A stretch of 64,000 bases of DNA from Pedobacter jeongneungensis (lineage in GTDB: Bacteria > Bacteroidota > Bacteroidia > Sphingobacteriales > Sphingobacteriaceae): the NCBI RefSeq assembly GCF_000633455.1, contig NZ_AYMG01000039.1, forward strand, positions 119,782 to 183,781, given 5' to 3'. The notes beneath the pieces are model-generated. The model had not been told where the DNA came from. It made no database searches and saw only the letters and a program-made list of their open reading frames with translations. Positions 1-8,497 of this stretch are shown one piece after another. Each line of letters starts with the position of its first letter. The first letter of the stretch is position 1. The position numbers and the translations under genes are program-made.

Positions 1-257
1 GTATAGTTACCGAGAAAAAGTTTTCCGAAATACCGGCCTATCCTGAAATTGAAAAGGATTATGCCTACACTTTAAATTCGCTTAAAAAATTATCATTCGA
101 TATCTGGCTATCTTCACATGCAAGTCAGTTTGGCCTGCATGAGAAACACAAGCCTGGCGACAAATATAATCCTGCCGCATTTTTCGATCGTAAAGGATAT
201 GACAAGGCATTAAACAGCCTTCAGCTTGAATTTGACAAGAAGATTGGTAAGAAGTAA
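1..257 (+). CDS. Subclass B3 metallo-beta-lactamase, C-terminal fragment (gene starts before the window)
   Basis: Reading from base 3 gives about 84 residues ending at TAA 255-257, with no internal stop. The segment SSHASQFGLHEKHKPG followed by NPAAFFDRKGYDKALNSLQ resembles the C-terminus of subclass B3 metallo-beta-lactamases, where the His of the SHAS-type motif is a zinc ligand and the NPFxDxxGY segment starts the last helix. These are periplasmic zinc hydrolases that open beta-lactam rings; Pedobacter is known to carry chromosomal B3 enzymes. The HxHxDH motif lies outside the window, so an intact active site cannot be confirmed. A non-lactamase MBL-fold hydrolase is the alternative. The next gene starts 32 bp downstream on the same strand. 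Confidence 0.7.
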   Translation, partial: IVTEKKFSEIPAYPEIEKDYAYTLNSLKKLSFDIWLSSHASQFGLHEKHKPGDKYNPAAFFDRKGYDKALNSLQLEFDKKIGKK

Positions 258-289
258 TTAGCTATTGCGCTACTTTTTAAATTGACTTT

Positions 290-1024
290 ATGAAGTTTAC
301 AGAAATAAAGCCCTGTGCAGCATTAGCTCCCTTTATCCATGCTTATTGGGAACTGAAAGGAGATGAAAATGATGCGCAATGGGAACGGAACTTTCCTGAT
401 GGGTGCCCTGGACTGGTTATCAACCTGGGCGAAACCTGTAAAACAGACAATGGATCGATTTCTATGAACTATGGTAAAACCTATGCCGTTGGTGCGATGA
501 CTTCGTTTAACGACAGTTTTATTGAAAAAGGTACGCATTTAATGGGTGTATGCTTAAAACCAGCCGCTTTTTCAAGCTTTTACCATTATGCACCTCAAAA
601 CGAACTGATAAACAGCACCATTGAGTTTGATAAGCCTATTTCGTTTGAAACAGAAAAGATGATTGAAAATCCCATTGCTTATCTCAATCATTTTTACACC
701 AACAGGATCGGGAATATGGATATGCAGTTCCAATCTGTTTTAACTGATATCCAACAATCAAATGGGCAAGCCAGTATTTATGAAGTTGCCAAGCGAAACT
801 ACACCACCATCAGGCAATTGGAACGTAAATTTAAAACATATATTGGCATTACGCCGAAAGAATATTCAAACATCATCCGTTTCCAGCATGCGCTGGCAAT
901 TATTCAAAATCCTGGCCAAGAGCGAAGTTTATTAGAAATTGCTTTTGAATGCGGCTTTTATGACCATTCGCACCTCAGCAACGAAATAAAAAGAAACACC
1001 GGACTTGCTCCATCTCAGCTTTGA
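290..1024 (+). CDS. AraC-family transcriptional regulator with N-terminal DUF6597-like domain
   Basis: This 244-residue protein has an N-terminal domain (about 1-130, starting FTEIKPCAALAPFIHAYWE) typical of AraC-type regulators with a DUF6597 sensor. The C-terminal double helix-turn-helix (about 160-240) contains FKTYIGITPKEYSNIIRFQHAL and CGFYDHSHLSNEIKR, the second HTH of the AraC/XylS family. It is expected to be a cytoplasmic DNA-binding activator; the ligand cannot be read from the sequence. It sits 32 bp after the B3 lactamase end and 66 bp before a DHFR-like reductase on the same strand, so it may control either. A short inverted repeat at 1047-1062, between this gene and the reductase, is a possible operator. 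Confidence 0.85.
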   Translation: MKFTEIKPCAALAPFIHAYWELKGDENDAQWERNFPDGCPGLVINLGETCKTDNGSISMNYGKTYAVGAMTSFNDSFIEKGTHLMGVCLKPAAFSSFYHYAPQNELINSTIEFDKPISFETEKMIENPIAYLNHFYTNRIGNMDMQFQSVLTDIQQSNGQASIYEVAKRNYTTIRQLERKFKTYIGITPKEYSNIIRFQHALAIIQNPGQERSLLEIAFECGFYDHSHLSNEIKRNTGLAPSQL

Positions 1025-1046
1025 TTTTGTCGCATTTTTCCAAAGT

Positions 1047-1073
1047 ACAGTCAAAAAACTGTCTGTAATTTTG
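1047..1073 (+). promoter_or_regulatory. Inverted repeat plus candidate -7 box upstream of the DHFR-like gene
   Basis: ACAGT (1047-1051) and ACTGT (1058-1062) form a perfect 5-bp inverted repeat with a 6-nt A-rich spacer. TAATTTTG at 1066-1073 fits the Bacteroidota -7 consensus TANNTTTG, but no TTTG box is seen at the expected distance upstream. An operator for the adjacent AraC regulator is an inference. Confidence 0.3.
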
Positions 1074-1090
1074 CTCAAAAGAAAATCTAT

Positions 1091-1648
1091 ATGAAAAAAG
1101 TAATTTTAAACCTGGCCGTTACGCTCGATGGGTTTATCGAGGGGCCAAATGGGGAAATTGATTGGTGTATCATGGACGATGACATGAATTTTGATGCTTT
1201 TATCGAAAGCATAGATACCATGTTTTATGGAAGAGTAAGTTACGATGCCTGGGGAAATTTTCAGCCCGAAGAAAATACGCCAACTGCTGAAAAATCGATG
1301 TGGAAAGCAATCCACGCCAAAAATAAATTTATTTTTTCAAGTCAGGATAGGCAAAGTGAAAAGGCTGCTTTCATCACTTCCGATATAGCAGACAAAGTAG
1401 CAGCAATTAAAAAACAGGGCGGTAAAGATATCTGGCTCTACGGAGGTGCAAAACTCATTAAAACATTTATCGACCTGGGGCTTATCGATATTTACAAAAT
1501 ATCTGTCCATCCTACCGTTTTGGGAGAAGGGAAACCTTTATTTGAAGATTTAAAAGGACGTATTGGACTAAAGTTAACAGGAACCAGGGTTTTCAGATCT
1601 GGAGTAGTAGAGCTTACTTACGAAGCCGAAAAAACTAGTGTTCAATAG
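1091..1648 (+). CDS. Dihydrofolate-reductase-like / RibD C-terminal domain protein
   Basis: This 185-residue single-domain protein begins KKVILNLAVTLDGFIEGPNG and ends with the YGGAKLIKTFIDLGLIDIY and HPTVLGEGKPLFEDL segments of the DHFR/RibD-C fold, as in the YyaP/YwjB group. Family members bind NAD(P)H and probably reduce a small heterocycle, but the physiological substrate of this subgroup is usually unknown, and canonical FolA identity should not be assumed. Length matches the family (about 175-190 residues). The gene follows an AraC regulator on the same strand, and a strong hairpin at 1684-1726 lies downstream. Confidence 0.85.
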   Translation: MKKVILNLAVTLDGFIEGPNGEIDWCIMDDDMNFDAFIESIDTMFYGRVSYDAWGNFQPEENTPTAEKSMWKAIHAKNKFIFSSQDRQSEKAAFITSDIADKVAAIKKQGGKDIWLYGGAKLIKTFIDLGLIDIYKISVHPTVLGEGKPLFEDLKGRIGLKLTGTRVFRSGVVELTYEAEKTSVQ

Positions 1649-1683
1649 AAAAATCTGGCATAAGACTAACGAGCATATTTGCG

Positions 1684-1726
1684 TTTATTCAGGCGTTCAT
1701 TGGCATAACATTAACGCCTGAATAAA
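1684..1726. terminator. Hairpin, likely bidirectional terminator
   Basis: A perfect 14-bp inverted repeat, TTTATTCAGGCGTT (1684-1697) and AACGCCTGAATAAA (1713-1726), encloses a 15-nt loop. It lies after the DHFR-like gene and overlaps the stop codon of the small minus-strand ORF 1711-1851, so it could end both convergent transcripts. The T tracts are short, so strength is uncertain. Confidence 0.55.
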
Positions 1727-1851
1727 ACTAAAGTAATCAGTAATATACTCAACAGGATGATAAAAAGTACCATCTTACTTGGAAATCCATCTCCGCCGTC
1801 CTCATCTTCTTTTTTATCCTGGGCCATTAAAATTCTTTTCTCGGTTTTCAT
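1711..1851 (-). CDS. Small 46-residue single-pass membrane protein (hypothetical)
   Basis: An ATG at 1851-1849 opens a 46-codon frame ending TAA at 1711-1713. The product starts MKTEKRILMAQDKKEDEDGG, an acidic hydrophilic head, then has one hydrophobic segment (KMVLFIILLSILLITLVLF) and ends in two arginines. The positive C-terminus suggests that end stays in the cytoplasm. The stop codon lies in the loop/stem of the 1684-1726 hairpin. I do not recognise a family. The clean charge/hydrophobic partition argues for a real gene, but chance cannot be excluded at this length. Confidence 0.5.
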   Translation of the reverse strand: MKTEKRILMAQDKKEDEDGGDGFPSKMVLFIILLSILLITLVLFRR

Positions 1852-2031
1852 TAGTATCAAACCTGTATGACTAAGCCTGAAGGAAAAGGATTAAAAAAGA
1901 CAGAATTAAATCTGTTGCAAAATATCAACTTAAATCTTCATCTATTCTATAATTACAAAATGATAAGGCAATTTTCAGGCAAATAACAAGTTATTGTTTA
2001 AGTCTTAGGCGCTTCCTATTAGAATTTTGAT

Positions 2032-3039
2032 CTATTTCCCAAATTCAAGGATTCTAAATGTGCCAGAAACTCTTTTTGGGCGTTGAGCAGCAGCAGTACT
2101 TTTTTCGAATGTTGCTGTTGGAAGAAAAATATGATGGGTGAGCAGATCAAGCGCAATCGTTCTGGCGCCAGGTTCTGATTTAATGTTTTCCTGAACCACG
2201 AACTTATCAGCCGAAACTTCTTTAACCACTGTAATGGTTCCCTCGCCATTTGAGCTATAAGCCATTTTAATTACAGGATCGAAAACTACACCATCTGCTC
2301 CATCTCCTATCGGTAACGTAGTAATCTGCTTTCCTGTTTTCGCATCAAGAATAATCAGCACCTTATTTGCACATACTGTAAAGAGCCTTGAAGTATTACG
2401 ATCAATAGCAAGGCCAGAGGGCTCTTCGCCACCTTTCAATTTGTACCTGGAAAGCACTTTACTGGTGCTGATATCGAAACACACAATTTCACCCGTATCT
2501 TCTATATTAACGTAAATCTTGCCGTTTCCGTCAGAAACACCCGCTTCGGGTTTTCCTCCCAGCGGAATTGTTGATACCACCTTATCTGTTGTTGGATCAA
2601 TTATGCTGGCGTCATTACTTTTTCCATTAAAAACAATTACTTTTTTTGAAAAATCATCATAAAAAGCCGCATCAGGATTTTGGCCTACTTTTACAGTCGC
2701 TGTTATCTTAAAATTTTTCAAATCGAATACCGTACAGGTACCCAATTTGCCATTGGTGGTATAACCTTTGCCAAACGGAGTGGCTATTACAATTCCATGA
2801 ACCCCAAGTGTATTGGGAATCACCCCTACCGAATCACCGTTTGTTTTATTCAGGATATTCACCTGGTTGCCATGTGATATATACAGGTTATTATTCGCCT
2901 GATCTATGGTGAGGTAATCCCAACCGCCATCGCTCTTGATTTTATGCGTGGCCAATAGATGCATACCTGGCTTTTGCTGTGCAGAAGCAGATATAATAAT
3001 GCCCAATAGCAAGGCTGCACTTAAAAATTTCTTTTTCAT
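2032..3039 (-). CDS. YncE-like seven-bladed beta-propeller protein (YVTN repeats), exported
   Basis: This 335-residue protein has a signal peptide (MKKKFLSAALLLGIIISASA, cleaved near AQQ) and then repeated propeller blades such as GWDYLTIDQANNNLYISHG, SGLAIDRNTSRLFTVCANK and DGVVFDPVIKMAYSSNGEG. This pattern matches the YncE/YVTN family of periplasmic propellers. It follows the RND pump gene by 45 bp on the same strand and is probably the last gene of the efflux operon. Its role there is unknown; a periplasmic binding or scaffold function is an inference. No catalytic motif is visible. Confidence 0.8.
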   Translation of the reverse strand: MKKKFLSAALLLGIIISASAQQKPGMHLLATHKIKSDGGWDYLTIDQANNNLYISHGNQVNILNKTNGDSVGVIPNTLGVHGIVIATPFGKGYTTNGKLGTCTVFDLKNFKITATVKVGQNPDAAFYDDFSKKVIVFNGKSNDASIIDPTTDKVVSTIPLGGKPEAGVSDGNGKIYVNIEDTGEIVCFDISTSKVLSRYKLKGGEEPSGLAIDRNTSRLFTVCANKVLIILDAKTGKQITTLPIGDGADGVVFDPVIKMAYSSNGEGTITVVKEVSADKFVVQENIKSEPGARTIALDLLTHHIFLPTATFEKSTAAAQRPKRVSGTFRILEFGK

Positions 3040-3084
3040 TTTGTTTTTTGTTGAGCTGGTTATGATATAATTAAGGATCGCTTA

Positions 3085-6000
3085 TCAAACATGCAATGAT
3101 TTATCCCCTTCTTCTTTGCTGGTATAAAAGCTTCTGAGCAGACTTGGCAACGCAATTAGCAACAGCGGTAATGCTACAATAAACCCACCGATCACCGCAA
3201 TGGCCAATGGTTGATGCAATTGCGCACCTGCCCCTATACCAAGGGCTAATGGCATTAAGGCGATGATTGCACCCAATGCCGTCATTAGTTTTGGTCTTAG
3301 CCTCGTTGAAATGGCAAAGGTGATTGCGTCGTCTACATTTTTTTCCTGCAGGGATTCTTTAAATTGTAAAAAGGTAAATACGGCGTTTTCTCCGATTATC
3401 CCCACAATCATGATCAGGCCCGTATAACTGCCCACATTTAAAGGCGTACCTGTTAACAGTAGAGCGAGGTAACTCCCTGAAATGCCCAATACTGAAATCA
3501 ACAGGATTAAAAACGCCACCTTAAAATCTCTGAAAAGGAAAAGAATTACACTAAATACCAATAAACTTGAGGCAATTAAAATGGTAAGCAGTTCGGCAAA
3601 AGACTGCTGTTGTTCTTTGTAGGCCCCTCCATATTCGATATGGTAGCCCGATGGCAGGTTAACTTTTCGATTAACCACCGACCGGATATCCTTCATCACG
3701 CTTCCCAGATCCCGGTTGTCTAACCTTGCCGTAATAGCCCCAATGGTTTGTAAGTTCTCCCTATCTACTTCAGCATTACCCGATTGAAGATCCACTTTAG
3801 CCAGGTTCTGAATCGGAACCGCCATTCCGTTAGGTAGAAAAATTTTAAGCGCTGAGATATCTGATACACCAAAATTCTTGTTTCCGGGATAAACCATCCT
3901 GATGGGAGAAAGCTGCTGTTTATCGTAAAGATCACCGATTACATTGCCCTGCATGGCCGTTTGTACCTGCGACTGAAAGGAAAGCGGCGTAATTCCATAT
4001 TGCGCGAGCATGGCAAAGTTGGGCTGAATATTTACTGTTGGTCCTGACAGGATAATGCCATCAAATACATCGGCTGTTCCACTTACCTTCGAAACCAGAC
4101 CGGCAACTTGTTTAGACAATACCTGCAGTTTCTGCTGGTCGTTTCCAAAAATTTTCACCTCAATGGGCTGTGTTGAGCTCATCAGATCGCCCAGCATATC
4201 GCCAATTACCTGACCAAAATCGACAATCAATGCAGGCTGGGTATGTTCAATATGACTCCTGATTTCAGAAATCACCTCTTCGGTACTCTTTTTATGATTA
4301 GGCTTCAGCTGGATCAGGTAATCTCCGGTATTGGGTTCAGTGATAAAGAATCCCATCTGCGTACCTGTTCTCCTCGAATAAGCCTGTACATCCGGAATTT
4401 TAACAATTTCTTTCTCCACCTCTCTTAATATCCGATCGGTTTCCTCCAATGAGGTTCCCGGAGGAGATGCATAATCCAGTACAATACTGCCCTCGTCCAT
4501 TTCGGGCAAAAACCCGGTTTGCAGCCTTGGGAATACCAAAACGATTGACGCAATGAGCACCAGGATAAAAACATAAGAAATGTATGGTCTTTTAATAAAA
4601 AAACGTACCCAGTTCTGCGATTTTATTTCATGAACGATTACCTGTTTTCCAGATGCATTGCCGTGCGCATTTTTCGTTAGTAACAGGTAAATTATTGGTA
4701 AACCGATCCACGTTACAAAAAACGAACATACCAATGTAATGATCATGGTATTGGTCATTACCTGAAAATAAGATCCTGCCACACCCGTCATCAGCACAAA
4801 TGGAATAAAAATCACAATCGTACTGATGGATGAGCCCAGCATGGCTGGAAAAAGATAACTGATGGCCTTGCTGATTAAAGGAGCCGTTGGCTTGTCAGGA
4901 TGCTCTTCGTGTGTACGGTGGATCTGTTCAACTACTACAATCGCATCGTCGATTATCAGTCCGATGGCAGCTGCAATGGCACCCAGTGTCATGATGTTTA
5001 GCGAATATCCAATAAAATAAAGCACAATAACGGTTAAACAGAGCGTAACCGGAATCGTAATCAGTATGGTTGCACTGGCCTTTAGCGATCGTAAAAAAAT
5101 AATGGCAACAATGATGGCCAATGCAAGTCCGATCAATAAACTATCGCGTACGCTTTTAACCGATTCGTTAACGAAATCGGCCTGTACATAGTAGGGTTTA
5201 ATGCTCACTCCTGCCGGAAGAATATGTTTCAGTTCAGTAACCTTTGCAGCTATTTCGGCAGAAAGATCAACCAGATTTGCATTTGGCTGTTTAATTACGG
5301 CAATCAGTATTCCATCTTTTCCGTTGGCATTAATGCGGGTATATTCTACACTCTGCTGGATATTCACCTTTGCCACATCAACTATCCGTACTGTCCGGTT
5401 CCCTTTTCTGGTGAGTACCAGTTCTTCCAGGTCGTTTTTGGTCTTTACTGTAGCATCAGTTACCGAGAGGTAAAGAAAATTGTTGTCGGACAGGTAACCG
5501 TTCGATTTTATAAAATTGGTCTGTGAAAGTGCAGCCGAAATCTGATCTGGGGAAATACCAAGCGACTGCATCTTCTGCACATCGAGTTCCAGCCAGTATT
5601 CTTTGGTTTTACCTCCAATTACGCGGATTTCCGAAACGCCATCAACCTGTGATAAAAAAGGTTTTACAGTATAAGTGGCTATTTTTTTAAGTTCGGCAGG
5701 AGAATAATTATGACTTTCCAGACTATATCCGCTAACAGGAAGTATAGAAGGATTCATTTTTTCTACCGAGATGTTTACCCCTGCAGGCAGCGAAGCCGAA
5801 ATTTTGGCAATCTGCGATTCGATCCGCTGTTGACTCAGATCGATATCTGCTCCAGGATTCATATAAGCAGAAAGCTCGCAGCTACCGCGGCTGGTGGTAC
5901 TTCTTACCAATTGCAGATCGGGCACCTGTTTTACCGCATTCTCCAGGGGGCGGGTAACGGTAACCACCATCTTATCAACCGGCTGAAGTTCTGCTTCGGC

Positions 6001-6138
6001 AATGATCTTGATCTTCGGAAAAGTAATCTCTGGAAAAAGACCCGTTTTAAGCTGGGTGAACGAGTATACACCGCCAATTAAGATGATGACCAGAACCGCT
6101 AAAATGGGATTTTTATGTGAAATAAAGAATCTATTCAT
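3085..6138 (-). CDS. Efflux RND transporter permease subunit (inner-membrane pump)
   Basis: This 1017-residue AcrB/CzcA-superfamily pump has the usual order of TM1, a periplasmic loop, TM2-6, TM7, a second loop and TM8-12. TM4 carries the adjacent aspartates D397-D398 (GLIIDDAIVVVEQ), the proton-relay pair typical of drug (HAE) pumps rather than the single Asp of many metal pumps. The segment GGKTKEYWLELDVQKMQSLGIS is CzcA/HAE-like. It would work with the adaptor (2 bp upstream) and outer membrane factor to export a compound by proton antiport. The substrate cannot be determined. It lies in a minus-strand operon behind the predicted response-regulator site at 8379-8404. Confidence 0.92.
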   Translation of the reverse strand: MNRFFISHKNPILAVLVIILIGGVYSFTQLKTGLFPEITFPKIKIIAEAELQPVDKMVVTVTRPLENAVKQVPDLQLVRSTTSRGSCELSAYMNPGADIDLSQQRIESQIAKISASLPAGVNISVEKMNPSILPVSGYSLESHNYSPAELKKIATYTVKPFLSQVDGVSEIRVIGGKTKEYWLELDVQKMQSLGISPDQISAALSQTNFIKSNGYLSDNNFLYLSVTDATVKTKNDLEELVLTRKGNRTVRIVDVAKVNIQQSVEYTRINANGKDGILIAVIKQPNANLVDLSAEIAAKVTELKHILPAGVSIKPYYVQADFVNESVKSVRDSLLIGLALAIIVAIIFLRSLKASATILITIPVTLCLTVIVLYFIGYSLNIMTLGAIAAAIGLIIDDAIVVVEQIHRTHEEHPDKPTAPLISKAISYLFPAMLGSSISTIVIFIPFVLMTGVAGSYFQVMTNTMIITLVCSFFVTWIGLPIIYLLLTKNAHGNASGKQVIVHEIKSQNWVRFFIKRPYISYVFILVLIASIVLVFPRLQTGFLPEMDEGSIVLDYASPPGTSLEETDRILREVEKEIVKIPDVQAYSRRTGTQMGFFITEPNTGDYLIQLKPNHKKSTEEVISEIRSHIEHTQPALIVDFGQVIGDMLGDLMSSTQPIEVKIFGNDQQKLQVLSKQVAGLVSKVSGTADVFDGIILSGPTVNIQPNFAMLAQYGITPLSFQSQVQTAMQGNVIGDLYDKQQLSPIRMVYPGNKNFGVSDISALKIFLPNGMAVPIQNLAKVDLQSGNAEVDRENLQTIGAITARLDNRDLGSVMKDIRSVVNRKVNLPSGYHIEYGGAYKEQQQSFAELLTILIASSLLVFSVILFLFRDFKVAFLILLISVLGISGSYLALLLTGTPLNVGSYTGLIMIVGIIGENAVFTFLQFKESLQEKNVDDAITFAISTRLRPKLMTALGAIIALMPLALGIGAGAQLHQPLAIAVIGGFIVALPLLLIALPSLLRSFYTSKEEGDKSLHV

Positions 6139-6140
6139 GG

Positions 6141-7067
6141 CTATTGCTGTATTTTTACCCTGGCCGTATCGGCAATACCATAATTTCCGGTTTTGATGAT
6201 GCGGTCGGTTGTTGAAAACCTGGGTTCGATTACTTCAACCAAAGAACTGCTTTCTATTCCCTTTTTCACCTTCACTTTGATAGCAGTCGAATCGTTGATC
6301 ATTTTCATCACCCAAAATTCATCTTCCGTTTCATTTGATAAAACGGCCGATTTAGGCAGTACCTGCGCCTGCGCATGACTAAGCTTGGTTAGCCTCACCC
6401 TGGCGATAAGTCCCTGTGGAATATCTTTTCCTGTGGGTACCTTGATGATATAACGTTGGGTTTGGGCAAGCGAATCAACCGATGGCATAGTACCTGAAAC
6501 CGATCCGGCCAGCCTGGTTCCATCGGGTAAAAGTATATCTAATGATTTGTTCTGCGCGATGATCTGATTTAGTTCGTAAGGGAGATCGAGCAGAAAAACC
6601 AGGCTGTTGCGGTTACTGATGGTGGCCAGGGCCTCCCCATCCTGAACATAATCACCATTCTGGTGGTTCACTTGTATAATGGTGCCCGCCTGACCTGAAC
6701 GGATATTGGAAACACCTGAAAATTTAAAACCGGGATCAAGTTTATTTACCGTATTACCTATAGAACGGGCCTCTTTTGTAATCAGGGTAAAAAGCAATTG
6801 TCCGTTTCCTACCTGTTGACCGGTTTTTGCATTCACCCGCTCTACATAACCATTGATATTGGCCTTTACAAAGCTTTTTTCCAGATAGGCTGAAACGGCC
6901 GATAGTTCTACATATTCGGAAAGTGAACTGTCTTTTGGATTGGTTATCTGCACAGGGGTAACTGGTGAGGGCGTGTCTTCCACTGCTGTAGAATCTGCAC
7001 TGCTGCATGCCGACAGGCAGGAAATTATGGCCATGGCACCGAAGGTTAACTTTAAATATTTTTGCAT
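6141..7067 (-). CDS. Efflux RND periplasmic adaptor subunit (HlyD/MFP family lipoprotein)
   Basis: This 308-residue protein has a lipoprotein signal with lipobox LSAC (Cys21), followed by a biotinyl-lipoyl-like half (KANINGYVERVNAKTGQQVGNGQLLFTL), a beta-barrel domain (IARVRLTKL) and a membrane-proximal domain. It links the RND pump to the outer membrane factor. The alpha-hairpin is short, since only about 20-30 residues separate the two lipoyl halves, as in compact Bacteroidota adaptors. The gene lies 2 bp from both neighbours, indicating translational coupling. Confidence 0.88.
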   Translation of the reverse strand: MQKYLKLTFGAMAIISCLSACSSADSTAVEDTPSPVTPVQITNPKDSSLSEYVELSAVSAYLEKSFVKANINGYVERVNAKTGQQVGNGQLLFTLITKEARSIGNTVNKLDPGFKFSGVSNIRSGQAGTIIQVNHQNGDYVQDGEALATISNRNSLVFLLDLPYELNQIIAQNKSLDILLPDGTRLAGSVSGTMPSVDSLAQTQRYIIKVPTGKDIPQGLIARVRLTKLSHAQAQVLPKSAVLSNETEDEFWVMKMINDSTAIKVKVKKGIESSSLVEVIEPRFSTTDRIIKTGNYGIADTARVKIQQ

Positions 7068-7069
7068 GG

Positions 7070-8317
7070 TTATCTGTTCCAGTAATTAAATTGGTTGATC
7101 AGTTTTAGTCGGTTGATATTGGTCTGCCTCAACAGGTTTTGCGCAGAGAGGTAATTGTTGATGGCAATAATAAAATCAGACACCCTTAAGTCGCCTGTAT
7201 GAAGCAATTTGCTGTCTACATCGATAAGTCCTTTACTAAAGCGGATTTGCTCATTTATCTTACCAAAAAGCGCATCGGTCTGCGTAATCTGCTGGCGGAT
7301 GAGGTTGATCTGCTGGGTTTGTTGGCGGATAAAAAAATCACGATAACCCGCAATTGTATTCGATGAAAGGCTCAGTTTATCGTATTGCATTTTTCGTTGG
7401 TGGCCATCGTATATCGGCACCGAAAAGGTAAAACCTATACTGGCACCAAAATTTTTATAAGGCTGAAGCACCAGCGATGAATTATAACCGCCATTGGCAT
7501 AAATACCAAGTTTTGGTTTATAGTTAAGGTCGATGCTGTTTTTGAGGTTGGTGTTTTTTAAACTATCCAGTTCGAAACGTCTGGTAAAAAAACTTTTGTT
7601 GCCAGAAAACACCTCACTTTGCAGTTTGGGTTCGGCAAGGGTAGCCTGAGTAGTATCGGCTACACCAGCAAGATAATTGAGTGTTGCGTAGTCGTTTTTA
7701 AACTGAAGTTCTGCCTGTTTTAAATTGAGCTGCTGTTGCTGAAGGGTAACCAGAAAGGTCAGGTATTCTGATTGTTTATAGATATTGCTCCGTGTGAGGG
7801 TTTTTAACAGTTTTTCTTCTTTATCTAAAAGCGTAACCACTTCACGGTTAAAATCAACCTGTTGCTGACTGGCAAATGCAGTAATATATTGGTCAATAAT
7901 CGATCTGTTAAGGTCAAAAAACGAAAGCTGGCCTGCATACTTTACCGAATCGCTCTGAATCTTGATGCCTTCAAGCTGGTTGTTGATTCTTTTTTTGTTC
8001 AACAGGTCGTAATTTACATTCAACATTGCATCCAGGGCCTGTCCGTTGGTAAGCACCTCGTCGTAACCATAGCTACGTATAACCGGTGCGTATAAACCTG
8101 TACTCGTCCCTGTTACCTGTGGTTTTGCGGTTGCCCTAACAATCAGACTATCAATTCCGGCCGTTCTGCGCTGGTTTTCAAAATCTTTAAGTACGGGACT
8201 TGATGATTTAGCCTGTCCCAAATAATAATCCAGGTTTTTTACCGGCGCTTGTGCCTTAACCATGGTACCCGAAACAATCAGTAAAACGGTAGCGAGCAGT
8301 TTATAGATCTTGTTCAT
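7070..8317 (-). CDS. TolC-family outer membrane efflux protein
   Basis: This 415-residue protein has a signal peptide (cleaved near VKAQ) and TolC-like coiled-coil helices, for example the Gln-rich stretch TFLVTLQQQQLNLKQAELQF and the C-terminal LLHTGDLRVSDFIIAINNYL. A barrel strand region (LGIYANGGYNSSLVLQPYKNFGASIGFTFSVPIYD) matches the OMF family. It is the first gene of the operon OMF-adaptor-RND-propeller. A predicted response-regulator binding motif lies 62 bp upstream of its start. Confidence 0.88.
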   Translation of the reverse strand: MNKIYKLLATVLLIVSGTMVKAQAPVKNLDYYLGQAKSSSPVLKDFENQRRTAGIDSLIVRATAKPQVTGTSTGLYAPVIRSYGYDEVLTNGQALDAMLNVNYDLLNKKRINNQLEGIKIQSDSVKYAGQLSFFDLNRSIIDQYITAFASQQQVDFNREVVTLLDKEEKLLKTLTRSNIYKQSEYLTFLVTLQQQQLNLKQAELQFKNDYATLNYLAGVADTTQATLAEPKLQSEVFSGNKSFFTRRFELDSLKNTNLKNSIDLNYKPKLGIYANGGYNSSLVLQPYKNFGASIGFTFSVPIYDGHQRKMQYDKLSLSSNTIAGYRDFFIRQQTQQINLIRQQITQTDALFGKINEQIRFSKGLIDVDSKLLHTGDLRVSDFIIAINNYLSAQNLLRQTNINRLKLINQFNYWNR

Positions 8318-8378
8318 CTTATTGTTTTAATCTTTTCAGATTTGAATTTCAATTATTACACAGGCTAAGTTAATATCG

Positions 8379-8404
8379 AATTATGAAGTAATTCTGTAGT
8401 TATC
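8379..8404 (-). promoter_or_regulatory. Putative response-regulator operator upstream of the efflux operon (site A)
   Basis: On the minus strand, GATA is followed by two tandem 11-mers, ACTACAGAATT and ACTTCATAATT. Direct 11-bp repeats are the usual form of OmpR/PhoB-family sites. A motif identical at 24 of 26 positions lies at 9326-9351 before the PAP2 gene, and a third related copy at 12006-12027 precedes the HD gene. The adjacent OmpR-type regulator is the obvious candidate ligand. Confidence 0.6.
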
Positions 8405-8497
8405 TTTTGTGAGATTGTATTTAAGGAAATAGCAGTAATATAAAATACGAATGCAATAAAATAAAGCCCAAAAGTTCATGTTGTCGTTTTAAAGCAA

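Noticed and set aside
2019..2249. Second minus-strand open frame overlapping the YncE-like gene end
   Set aside because: It is an out-of-frame shadow of the propeller gene with no independent support.
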